Origin: GCA-016699835 sp964543905
GTDB lineage: Bacteria > Planctomycetota > Phycisphaerae > Phycisphaerales > UBA1924
Reading direction: 5' to 3'
DNA length: 64,000 bases
NCBI GenBank assembly: GCA_964543905.1
Contig: CAZIZO010000013.1
Location: forward strand, 19,230-83,229
Shown here: piece after piece, positions 1 through 7,470 of the stretch
Layout of the letters: each line of letters begins with the position of its first letter
Position numbering within the stretch: the first letter of the stretch is position 1
Program-made: the position numbers and the translations under genes
The notes under the pieces: generated by a model
The model's input: only the letters and a program-made list of their open reading frames with translations
What the model was told of the DNA's origin: nothing
Database searches by the model: none

Positions 1-80
1 CTGCGGAGCGGAGCCTTACCCGACCGATTCGACTCCCGAAGGAGCCCCGGCCACGGCCCTGGGCTCCGCCTGGAGTACCT

Positions 81-884
81 ATGCCCCCTCGATCCGCGTC
101 TGTCGATTCTGGAACAGTTTCACTATCCACCGCAGCCCGTTCCCCGGGCGACCCGGGGACCTCGGACGCTCGGTGCCGCCACTCGGCGTCGGCACCGCTC
201 AAGCCCGGGCGAGACGGGTCACCGCACTCGCGCTGGCTCAAGCCCGGACCCTACTCCACCGAGACGACCTACACCGATCGTGCGAGCAAGACCCGATACA
301 TCGCGGAGAAGTACGCACCGCTCTTCGCCGAGGGGCGTCGCGTCCTCGACGTGGGCTGCGATCGCAAGCAACTTCAGGCGATGCTGACATGCCCGGAGGA
401 GTATGTTGGGATCGATCTGAACCCGCACGCCGATCGGATCGTGGACCTTGACCGTCCGCCGTTGCCGTTCGCCGATGATTCGTTTGAGACGGTCGTGTGT
501 TGTGATGTGCTGGAGCACCTGGCGCGATGCCACGAGGTCTTTGACGAGTTGTGCCGCGTGTCGCGCGATCGCGTGATCGTGTCGCTTCCCAACGCGGTGC
601 AGGACGTGGTGGCGAGTTTGCTGTCGGGGCAGGGCGGACGAGTGAAGCACTACGGACTGAGCGTGGAGCCGCCGAGCGATCGCCATCGGTGGTTTTTCGG
701 CTTTGAAGATGCCGCCGAGTTCCTGACGCGCCGCGCGGAGCGTTGCGGCTTCGAGGTGGAGCAACTCGACGCCGGCGGGCTCAGCCGAGCGTATTGGCAC
801 GTCGGCCAGCCGCCCCGGGACGTGCTCGACCATCCCAATATTCGACTGGGGACGTGCTGGTGCGTGATTCGCAAATCGGCCTAG
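81..884 (+). CDS. Class I SAM-dependent methyltransferase
   Basis: A 267-residue protein with a Methyltransf_11-type core. SAM motif I is VLDVGC at residues 88-93, an acidic GIDLN follows at the end of strand 2, and FADDSFETVVCCDVLEHL matches the post-I region. Such enzymes transfer a methyl group from SAM; the substrate cannot be told from sequence. The first 60 or so residues are low-complexity (Pro, Ser, Arg) and look unlike the family. The ATG is nevertheless kept because GGAG lies seven bases before it and no other in-frame ATG precedes the SAM motif. An inverted repeat (GGAGCCC/GGGCTCC, 41-67) sits just upstream and may be a terminator for a gene outside the window or a leader hairpin. 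No operon partner is visible. Confidence 0.75.
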   Translation: MPPRSASVDSGTVSLSTAARSPGDPGTSDARCRHSASAPLKPGRDGSPHSRWLKPGPYSTETTYTDRASKTRYIAEKYAPLFAEGRRVLDVGCDRKQLQAMLTCPEEYVGIDLNPHADRIVDLDRPPLPFADDSFETVVCCDVLEHLARCHEVFDELCRVSRDRVIVSLPNAVQDVVASLLSGQGGRVKHYGLSVEPPSDRHRWFFGFEDAAEFLTRRAERCGFEVEQLDAGGLSRAYWHVGQPPRDVLDHPNIRLGTCWCVIRKSA

Positions 885-1107
885 CAAGGTCGCCGACGCC
901 ACGCCCGCCCACCCGGCACCAACCTTGTTTCATCGCGTCGCTCTCGGACCGGAGGAACGCGGCCCGCTCGTACGCGTAGTCCAAGACCAGCACGAACGGG
1001 CGGATCAACTCCGCTCCGATTTGGCCGTCGATCACTTCGTTGCCGAACGAATCTTGCCGGTTGGCTCGATCGGCGAGTTCGTGTGACTCGTTGAGGAGAA
1101 GCGACAT
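781..1107 (-). CDS. Possible small hypothetical protein
   Basis: A minus-strand reading frame starting MSLLLNESHELADRAN. Its first 70 residues have a balanced composition (acidic and hydrophobic residues alternate) and G/C-rich third positions, as in real genes here. The C-terminal third runs antisense into the 3-prime end of the methyltransferase gene and looks like shadow sequence, so the true product may be shorter or decayed. No ribosome binding site is evident before the ATG. No family recognised. The alternative is that nothing is encoded between 885 and 1384. Confidence 0.3.
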   Translation of the reverse strand: MSLLLNESHELADRANRQDSFGNEVIDGQIGAELIRPFVLVLDYAYERAAFLRSESDAMKQGWCRVGGRGVGDLARPICESRTSTSPVEYWDGRARPGAAGRRANTLG

Positions 1108-1324
1108 GGGAGTGGAGCGCTGATGCCGCACACCCGATCCGACGAGTGGGGCGAAGAGCGGTTACGAACCAGCAGTTTACAGCGTGTCCAGTCCATCGTG
1201 CCGCTCAGGTGCGGAGTGTTCGACGTGGGGGTGGGTCCGGTCGGAATGTGACGGGAGCACCGAGGGAGAGTTCTCCCTCGACGGTTCGATGCAGAAATCG
1301 CACCAGGGGCGGAACGCGAACGAA

Positions 1325-1348
1325 GCCGCGGGGCGATCGCCCCGCGGC
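1325..1348 (-). terminator. Perfect GC-rich palindrome, probable terminator
   Basis: A 24-base perfect palindrome (arm GCCGCGGGGCGA) lies 36 bases past the stop of the minus-strand peptidase gene. It lacks a T tract, so it is either a U-less terminator or a transcript-stabilising hairpin. A second hairpin (CGAGGGAGA/TCTCCCTCG) lies further on at 1261-1280. The rest of 1108-1384 shows nothing recognisable. Confidence 0.45.
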
Positions 1349-1384
1349 TCCCTCAAGAGGGGTGTGGTCAAGATGATGTCCAGA

Positions 1385-2899
1385 TCAAGCCCCGCGCCGC
1401 CGACGGCATGCGAGCAGGCTACCAAGTCCGGCGAGCACCGCGGCTCCAGGCCCGGGGACGACAACCGCGAAGGTTCCCAGCGAGGTGATCCCGTCGAGGG
1501 TGAACTTGCTCTGGAACGGATTCCAAGAGGCGTTGGTGTTGACCCAACCGTTCGTGGGGTCGTGGCGGAAGAGCCGCAGCCCGCCCAGCAGGGCCGCCGC
1601 CGCCGCATCGTCGCTCTCCATCTCGAGCATCAGGCTTGCCCCGTTGAAGGTGATCCCGCCGCTGTTGGTCAGGTTGAACGTGTAATAGTCCACGAATCGG
1701 AGGTCATTGGACGGGAGCGCCCCGAGCGAGGCGATCGGGCGAAGGTCGCGGTCCGCCTGGATGAACCCCGCCGATGCGTTGGTGAGCGTCATCATGATCG
1801 GGATCGGGCCCGAGATCGGCACGTCCGACCCTGCGCGATTGTGCTCGCTGAGGCGGAAGTCCAGCGTTGTGTTCCCGGCCCGCACGTTGACGCGACCATC
1901 AACCCCTTCTCCAAAGGTGAGCGCGGGATAGAACTGCACGTGGCGGTACAAGTTGTGCTCCGGGTTCGCTCGGCCGTCCGATGCGGTGCTCGCGACGTGC
2001 ATCACCGCGTTGTTCCCTGTGCCAAAGCCGTAATCGGGCGTCCAGGCCGTCCCGTCATTCGCGATGTTCCGCTGGGCCGCCGTTTCGTACACGCTCCATG
2101 CGCTGCGAGCCCCCATGCCTTCGAGAGTCCCCGAGGTCCGCGTCGCACCACCGCCGTAGCCGTACATCTCGCGCATGAATCGGTTCCCGCTTTCATCCAG
2201 AAGCCCATACGTACACTCGTCGTATCGACCGGCGGTCATCACCGTCACGTCGCTCAATGCGGGGAAATACTTCCGGCGATTCTCTTTCGAAGGCAGCACC
2301 TGCGTGAGTTCATAGATTTGCCCACCCGAGAAGCAGGGCTCCAGCATGAAGGTCATCGTCCGCACGCAAGACGTGCTGCTCCCGTTGCTGCTGAACTCCG
2401 TATGCCCCGATCGCAAGTTGTCGCGGATCATGTTCCGAAAGTCAACGCTCGATCGCGCACCGCCATCCGCGCCTTCTCCAAACATCATCTGCGAGCCCAA
2501 CCTGCTCGCGCCCGATCCATCATCACCACCCAGACCGTGGCTGCTGTGCACGTAGACAAAGTTCTGTTCCCGGGCTGGCTTGGTCCACATCTGCTGTGCC
2601 GCGGTCGTCAGCGCGGCCTGAAGATTCGCCACGCTCGCCTTGCTCGCTCCGGCGCCCCCGTATGTCAGCGTTTGCACGTTCGCGGCTCCGTACTGCCAGC
2701 GGTTCGCGTTTGACGTGAGCACCCCCGCAATGTTGTTGACGTCATTCGTGAATCGCGCCTCGATTGAGCCGCTCACCAGCACCGCCTGCGCCTTGTCCGG
2801 AAACGGCGCGGGGCGAGTGTCCGGGCGTGCCGCCGCTTTTCCCGCCATGCTCACCAACGCGCACACCGCCACCACCGAGATCATGCGATTCGTCGTCAT
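1385..2899 (-). CDS. Secreted clan CD-like cysteine peptidase with C-terminal sorting tail
   Basis: A 504-residue exported protein. The ATG at 2899 is chosen because GGAG sits nine bases upstream and a signal peptide follows (MISVVAVCALVSMAGKAAA). The middle carries a His/Cys pair typical of clan CD peptidases (caspase, legumain, gingipain): FVYVHSSHG with His at about 121, and a hydrophobic strand ending LEPCFSGG with Cys at about 189. The rest is probably beta-rich. The tail is VPGPGAAVLAGLGSLL, then CRRRRGA: a PEP-CTERM-like tripartite signal (small motif, membrane segment, basic end) expected to be processed by an exosortase-like enzyme. Substrate unknown; the peptidase role is inferred from two motifs. 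Transcribed alone. It could also be an inactive caspase-like domain used for binding. Confidence 0.7.
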   Translation of the reverse strand: MTTNRMISVVAVCALVSMAGKAAARPDTRPAPFPDKAQAVLVSGSIEARFTNDVNNIAGVLTSNANRWQYGAANVQTLTYGGAGASKASVANLQAALTTAAQQMWTKPAREQNFVYVHSSHGLGGDDGSGASRLGSQMMFGEGADGGARSSVDFRNMIRDNLRSGHTEFSSNGSSTSCVRTMTFMLEPCFSGGQIYELTQVLPSKENRRKYFPALSDVTVMTAGRYDECTYGLLDESGNRFMREMYGYGGGATRTSGTLEGMGARSAWSVYETAAQRNIANDGTAWTPDYGFGTGNNAVMHVASTASDGRANPEHNLYRHVQFYPALTFGEGVDGRVNVRAGNTTLDFRLSEHNRAGSDVPISGPIPIMMTLTNASAGFIQADRDLRPIASLGALPSNDLRFVDYYTFNLTNSGGITFNGASLMLEMESDDAAAAALLGGLRLFRHDPTNGWVNTNASWNPFQSKFTLDGITSLGTFAVVVPGPGAAVLAGLGSLLACRRRRGA

Positions 2900-3053
2900 C
2901 GTCGTTCTCCAGATTTGCAACGTGATTGCTTGGCTCGGCCTCGCACGGCGCTTGGCCGACCGGAAACGTCTCATAGACTACAACGAGGCTCCCCTAGGGA
3001 ATCTCACGCACTTTCTGGAATTTCGTCTCCCGACGCAACGTTCCATCCTGGCG

Positions 3054-4403
3054 TCAATATGTGTTCCGCATGCCGAACGCCCGCCACGCGTCGTCCTGCG
3101 TGATCGCCTCCCCCGGCCCGATCGCCTCGCCTTCCGACATCCCAACTCGTCGCCTCCGACTCGCCGCCTGGATCGAATCTTCCGGCTCGGGACGCACGAT
3201 CGGCACGTCCGACCCGAAGAGCAGCGTCTCCCCGGGGACCATGCCCGACGCGATCAACTCCCGCAGCGGCATCACGCGGTGCAGGCGGTTCGGGAGTTGG
3301 CGACGCAGCACCTCGATGTCGTACAAAAGATGGCACGGCTGTACGCTCGCCACCACGCCCAACGCCGCAAATCGCGCCACGTCTCGCTCGTCGATGATCT
3401 CGCAGTGCTCGATCCGCAACCCTCCCGTCCGCGCGGCGGACCATGCCGTCTGCACCTGCCCGCGAGCACGCCCGTGCACCCGTTCCCAAGCATCCAGGCA
3501 CGCGCGGACGGCCCCATCTCCAATTGCATGCACCGCCAGTTCGACGCCGAGCGAGCGGCATCTGGAGGCCGCGGCCGCGATCGTCTCGACCGTCTGCAGG
3601 GGCTTGCCGCAGTCCATGCCCGCCATCGGGTGGCGATAGGGGTGGAGCATCCACGCCGTCGTGCTGTTGAGCGTTCCGTCGGCGAAGAGTTTCCCCCCGC
3701 CCAGGCGAACACGATCGCGGGTCCAGGCCTTCGCGCTCGCGTGGGCGACTTCCAGGTCCTCCATCGGGACGTACAACACGACGCGCTGCGAGAGTTCGCC
3801 CGCGTCGGCCAACTCGGCAAGGATCGGTCCCAGCCATGCTGGCGAGAGCAAGTCGTGGACCTCAACATACCCGAGTTGGCTCAACGCACCAAGGGCGAGG
3901 CGCACGTCGCTTGTCCGCTGTTCGCGCGTCGGCTCCGGGGCCGCCTGCCACACGCACTTTGCCGCCGATTCCAAGAGCAAGCCCGTCGCCTCGCCCGTGC
4001 GATCCCGGACGATCACGCCCCCCGCGGGATCGGGAGAGTGGGGTGTGACGCCCGCCAACGCCATCGCCGCCGTGTTCGCGACCGCGGCGTGGTAGTCGAA
4101 GGACATGATCACGCACGGACGATCTCCGAAGATCTCGTCCAACTCCCGACGCGTGGGATAGCGTGCATCGTCCCAGGCTTCCACGCGGAGCGCTTGGGCC
4201 AGGAACCACCCCGCGTCGCGTCGCTCGCCGTGTTGTCGCAACGACTCCAGGCACGCCGAGCGCGACGTGCATGCCGAATAGTTGGGCATCGCCAACGATC
4301 GTCCATATTCCGCGAGGTGCGCGTGCGCCTCGCGCAGGCGCCGAGGAGTGTTCGTCGGGACGCTCGCCGTCGCGCTGGGGCCGTGGGGTGCGGACGGGCT
4401 CAT
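3054..4403 (-). CDS. YtcJ-like amidohydrolase (Amidohydro_3), short N-terminus
   Basis: A 449-residue metal-dependent hydrolase of the amidohydrolase superfamily. Family marks in order: metal-site HAH at residues 27-29, KLFADGTLNS, HAIGDGAVR, RIEHCEII, SVQPCHLLYD and LLFGSDVPIVRPEP. YtcJ-type enzymes usually run to about 530-570 residues and begin with some 60 residues of a small beta domain before the HxH; here the protein starts almost at the HxH and that part is missing. The ATG overlaps the stop of the upstream gene (ATGA, 4400-4403), so the two are translationally coupled, and the long upstream extension of this frame lies inside that gene. It probably hydrolyses a C-N bond in a small molecule; substrate unknown. 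Confidence 0.8.
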   Translation of the reverse strand: MSPSAPHGPSATASVPTNTPRRLREAHAHLAEYGRSLAMPNYSACTSRSACLESLRQHGERRDAGWFLAQALRVEAWDDARYPTRRELDEIFGDRPCVIMSFDYHAAVANTAAMALAGVTPHSPDPAGGVIVRDRTGEATGLLLESAAKCVWQAAPEPTREQRTSDVRLALGALSQLGYVEVHDLLSPAWLGPILAELADAGELSQRVVLYVPMEDLEVAHASAKAWTRDRVRLGGGKLFADGTLNSTTAWMLHPYRHPMAGMDCGKPLQTVETIAAAASRCRSLGVELAVHAIGDGAVRACLDAWERVHGRARGQVQTAWSAARTGGLRIEHCEIIDERDVARFAALGVVASVQPCHLLYDIEVLRRQLPNRLHRVMPLRELIASGMVPGETLLFGSDVPIVRPEPEDSIQAASRRRRVGMSEGEAIGPGEAITQDDAWRAFGMRNTY

Positions 4404-5002
4404 GCCAGCAACTCCGCGATCATCCGTTCCGCCGATTCCACATTTGGCGCGGTGTGCGGGAACTCCAGCCGCACGATGCCCCGCTTCGTCCGCACGTCGA
4501 GCCCATCTTGGTCCACGCCGACGACCGTCGGAGCCTCCTCGATGACCTCGGCCAGTCGAAGGATCGCCGCCCGCACGCGGGCTTTGTCCGCGTTCAGCCT
4601 CTTGCACAAGGCGGGCTCGTGGTCGGCCAGCGCATTGCCCGCCGCGCATTCACCGAAGACCACGCCCAGCATTTTCGCGCTCTGGATGTCGAGGCGTGCC
4701 CAGCGGGTGGACGTGCCCTTGCCGTGGTAGATCAGGTATCGATCACAGGCCGCGTCGGTGTGCGGGTCCAGTTCTTTCGGCTCGACGAGCAGTTGGAGCG
4801 CATCCTCCCGATCCTCCGGCACATGCAACGTGCACGCCTCGGCCTCCAGCACGTCATGCGACACGCACACCACCGGGCTTCCCCGAGTCGGGTCAAGGAC
4901 GTAGAGGCTCGGTCGAAAGTCGCCATCCACCTCGATCACGCCGAGCGAATACCGGCGCAGTTCGCGAGATGGGTCGGTCACCAAGGGGCGCTTCGGAGGC
5001 AT
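4400..5002 (-). CDS. HugZ/DUF2470-like pyridoxamine oxidase-fold protein
   Basis: A 200-residue protein. The ATG at 5002 has GAGG seven bases upstream; longer in-frame starts lack such a site. The N-terminal half looks like an FMN-binding split-barrel domain (PSLYVLDP, then VCVSHDVLEAEACTLHV, RYLIYHG and the FGE region). The C-terminal half fits DUF2470: LCKRLNADK followed by VVGVDQDGLDVRTKRGIV and a closing helix. HugZ-type members bind or degrade heme, while other split-barrel proteins use FMN or F420, so the cofactor is not settled. It overlaps the amidohydrolase by four bases, which implies a shared transcript and perhaps a shared pathway. The family call rests on motif resemblance only. 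Confidence 0.6.
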   Translation of the reverse strand: MPPKRPLVTDPSRELRRYSLGVIEVDGDFRPSLYVLDPTRGSPVVCVSHDVLEAEACTLHVPEDREDALQLLVEPKELDPHTDAACDRYLIYHGKGTSTRWARLDIQSAKMLGVVFGECAAGNALADHEPALCKRLNADKARVRAAILRLAEVIEEAPTVVGVDQDGLDVRTKRGIVRLEFPHTAPNVESAERMIAELLA

Positions 5003-5118
5003 GGCACCCTCAACATAGCGCGCCATCTCCACGACGATCCCGCGCCTGCGTCCCCCATCGCGTCGGCGTGCCCTCGGGATGTGGTGATCCAACGCATTAC
5101 CCTTCCAAAAGCAAAACA

Positions 5119-5150
5119 GACACGGGGTCGGATGACTCCGACCCCGTGTC
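5119..5150 (-). terminator. 14-bp perfect inverted repeat, terminator or REP-like element
   Basis: Arms GACACGGGGTCGGA and TCCGACCCCGTGTC pair perfectly around a TGAC loop. Read on the minus strand the hairpin is followed by TGTTTTGCTTTT, which fits a rho-independent terminator for the lysine-rich peptide gene upstream. The same kind of GGGGTCGGA palindrome is also common as a dispersed repeat in bacteria. No other copy was noticed in this window. The rest of 5003-5320 shows a small inverted repeat (GCGAGC/GCTCGC, 5300-5315) and nothing else. Confidence 0.55.
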
Positions 5151-5320
5151 TTACCCATATGGGAAGTTCTTGCATCACGCTGCACCACATGCGAAGCGTG
5201 GATCGGCCCTCCTTCGCACCTTCGAGAGAGTAATCTCGATCGAGGGGGGGCCTGTTCTCCCGGGCGGTACGCTGATGCTCAGCGTGCCAGCCGGGTCATG
5301 CGAGCCAGGGCTCGCACGAC

Positions 5321-5377
5321 TTACTTCTTCTTGCTGGCCTTCTTCTTGGCCTTCTTCTTCGCAGCTTTCTTTGCCAT
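5321..5377 (-). CDS. 18-residue lysine-rich basic peptide
   Basis: The frame encodes MAKKAAKKKAKKKASKKK, 11 lysines of 18 residues with the rest Ala, Ser and Met, then TAA. A strong Shine-Dalgarno AGGAG sits eight bases before the ATG, and a terminator-like hairpin lies downstream at 5119-5150. The sequence resembles the lysine/alanine tails of histone H1-like and Hc1-like proteins, so it may bind DNA or RNA by charge; that is inference. It is far below usual gene-calling size limits. The AAG-rich coding could also be a chance low-complexity stretch, but the ribosome site and clean start and stop argue for translation. Confidence 0.55.
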   Translation of the reverse strand: MAKKAAKKKAKKKASKKK

Positions 5378-5385
5378 CGGTCGAT

Positions 5386-5390
5386 CTCCT
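5386..5390 (-). promoter_or_regulatory. Shine-Dalgarno AGGAG of the lysine-rich peptide
   Basis: Reads AGGAGATCGACCG before the ATG on the minus strand, with eight bases between AGGAG and the start. It is the main evidence that the tiny gene at 5321-5377 is translated. Confidence 0.55.
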
Positions 5391-5640
5391 GACACAGGCG
5401 CGCTTCTCTCGGCTCGCGTCACGCTGACACGCGCCGCAAAGCGCAATCATGACATCCACATTATCGGAAACGAACCGACAAAATCTTCAACAATCAGGTT
5501 ATCCACCGAATTGTTTTTGACATCGAGGCGGCCTATGTGCCCCATCGACGCGCACGATCGCGCGGCGCATCGCGGCGTCCACGCTCATCGCTAGACTTCT
5601 CTCGATCATCATCTCATCCTCTCGCGGAGCACGCACCTCG

Positions 5641-6876
5641 ATGTCCACGCTCACGTCCACCACGCTCGACTGCGGCATGCCGCTCATCGTCGAATGCATG
5701 CCCAATGTGCGGAGTGCCGCGATCTCCTGGTTGATCCCCGCCGGCACGGCGACCGAACCGCCCCACCTCGAAGGCCTCTCCGCCATGTGGGCCGAACTGC
5801 TGCTGCGTGGGGCGGGCGAACTCAACTCGCGACAACACGCCGACGCCGTCGACCGTCTTGGCGCCTCGCGGCACGCGAACCCGGGCACGTTCACGATGGG
5901 CGTGTCCTCCACGATGCTTGGTGATCGTGTGCTGGAGGTGCTCCCCCTGATGGTGGACGTGGTGCGCCGCCCTCGGATGGACGAGGAGGCCATCGAGCCC
6001 AGCCGCGACCTTTGCCTGCAATCGCTCGCCTCGCTTCAGGACGACCCGCAGGAGCGTGCGATGCTCGCCGCTCGCGCCCGTCATTATCCGTCGCCCCTGA
6101 ACCGCACGGGATTGGGCACGGAGGAGGGGCTTCGCGCGATGACCCGCGACGATCTGCTGCGGGAATGGCATGCCCGCGCGAAGCCCGGGCGGTCCATCTT
6201 CGCGGCCGCCGGCGCGATCGATGCCGCCGCGCTTGCCGACGCCCTCAACCGCCTCCTCCAGGGATGGAACGGGATGACGACCGAGCCCGTGATCACCGGC
6301 ATCGCGCCGCGCGGGTACGGACACGAAGATGACGAGACGAATCAAGTCCAGATCATTCTCGTGCACGATGCCCCCGCCGATCCGCACCCCGACAGCATTT
6401 TGGAGAAGATCGTTGTTCAGGTCTTGTCCGGTGGAATGGCCGGTCGCCTCTTCACCGAAGTGAGAGAGAAGCGTGGCCTGTGCTACGCCGTCTCCGCCGG
6501 GTATCGAGGCGAGCGGGACTTCGGCACCGTGACCTCCTATGTCGGCACCACCCCCGAACGCGCCGAGGAATCCCTCAAGGTTCTTCGCGCTGAACTCGAG
6601 CGGATCAACTCTCCCGAGGGGAAAATCACCCAGGACGAGTTCAATCGCGCGGTCGTCGGCATGAAGAGCGCGCTCATCTTCAGCGGCGAGTCCACGGGCG
6701 CTCGCGCCGCCGCCCTTGCCGCCGACCAGCGCCGCCTTGGTCATCCCCGCACGCTTGAAGAGAACGCCAGGCAGATCGACGACGTCACGCTGGACCGCGT
6801 CAACGCGTACCTCGCGAGGCGAGGGCTCGGTCGCGTGACGATTCAGACGCTTGGACCGAAGGCGCTCACGGCCTGA
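5641..6876 (+). CDS. M16-family peptidase homologue lacking the zinc motif
   Basis: A 411-residue protein with the two-lobed M16 (pitrilysin/mitochondrial processing peptidase) layout. The N-terminal lobe holds the LDCGMPLIVECMPN strand, a hydrophobic strand and the helix where HxxEH should be. The C-terminal lobe carries VREKRGLCYAVSAGY, the conserved Arg/Tyr pair that binds substrate. At the zinc site the helix reads GLSAMWAELLLRG, so the HFLEH of active members is replaced by AMWAE and no metal ligand is left. It is therefore probably a non-catalytic subunit like MPP-alpha; active M16 dimers pair one of each. No catalytic partner lies nearby. The start follows a weak GGAG-containing leader. 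Confidence 0.8.
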   Translation: MSTLTSTTLDCGMPLIVECMPNVRSAAISWLIPAGTATEPPHLEGLSAMWAELLLRGAGELNSRQHADAVDRLGASRHANPGTFTMGVSSTMLGDRVLEVLPLMVDVVRRPRMDEEAIEPSRDLCLQSLASLQDDPQERAMLAARARHYPSPLNRTGLGTEEGLRAMTRDDLLREWHARAKPGRSIFAAAGAIDAAALADALNRLLQGWNGMTTEPVITGIAPRGYGHEDDETNQVQIILVHDAPADPHPDSILEKIVVQVLSGGMAGRLFTEVREKRGLCYAVSAGYRGERDFGTVTSYVGTTPERAEESLKVLRAELERINSPEGKITQDEFNRAVVGMKSALIFSGESTGARAAALAADQRRLGHPRTLEENARQIDDVTLDRVNAYLARRGLGRVTIQTLGPKALTA

Positions 6877-7470
6877 TCGCTCCCCCCGAACACGGCGCTC
6901 GTTCTGGGGGACGCCCGATCCTCGGCCGGTTCCACTCTTCGGGGATCCTCTTTCGCGTGGATTGGGTCGGCCTCACCTGGCGCCCTGCGCCGGCGCGTCT
7001 GGGCGTGGGCCTTGGTGGCGATCTCCACCCTCCGCAGTTTATTCTCCCGCGGCGTGATTCGCTTCCTTGCGAAACGCGCGAGTTCCTGATCGCGCGGCGC
7101 GAGCCGCACCGCTTCCGCCGCCTTGACGGCGGCATCTCCCGCGCGTTACCGACACCAGCATGGCGCGGCGTTGTGCGGGATCGTTGAACGGGCCTGGGCG
7201 AGATCCCCATGAGGATCACGTGTTGGAGATCACGTGGACGTGCTCACCTTGGAGCCGCGCTCAGGGCATGGTCGGGATTGATCCGAACGTCACGAGCGCG
7301 TGATGGTGAGGGGTGCGGGTCGTCGTCGTGGCATGGTGGATCGAGCAACAAGGCGAAGTGAAGAATGGGGGCGTGTGCACACGCAATTCGCGGAGGGCAG
7401 GACGTCGCACGGGCTGGAATCCCGTGCCACTGGATGACGAGGTGCACGTACGCTTGGGCGCGGAGGATTC
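6877..7470 (-). other. 594-bp gap with possible decayed coding remnants
   Basis: No convincing intact gene. On the minus strand short protein-like stretches appear in different frames: one reads AAVKAAEAVRLAPRDQEL (about 7090-7140), another FNDPAQRRAMLVSV just upstream, and their joining would need a frameshift. The first looks like the end of a TPR-type helical repeat. Direct repeats of ATCACGTG occur near 7215 and 7230, and a palindrome lies at 7407-7427. The end of the gap must hold the promoter and ribosome site (GGAGG, five bases before the ATG) of the fucokinase gene. Confidence 0.25.
7407..7427. repeat. Short palindromic element GCACGGG-N7-CCCGTGC
   Basis: Arms of seven bases around the loop CTGGAAT, followed by CACTGG. 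Elements of the form (C)ACGGGC..GCCCGTG(CCACTGG) recur between genes in planctomycete genomes. It sits 44 bases before the fucokinase ATG and could also be a leader hairpin. Confidence 0.4.

Noticed and set aside
2640..4730. A 696-codon plus-strand open frame
   Set aside because: It is antisense to the clear amidohydrolase and the clan CD peptidase, with Arg/His/Pro-heavy composition typical of high-GC shadow frames.
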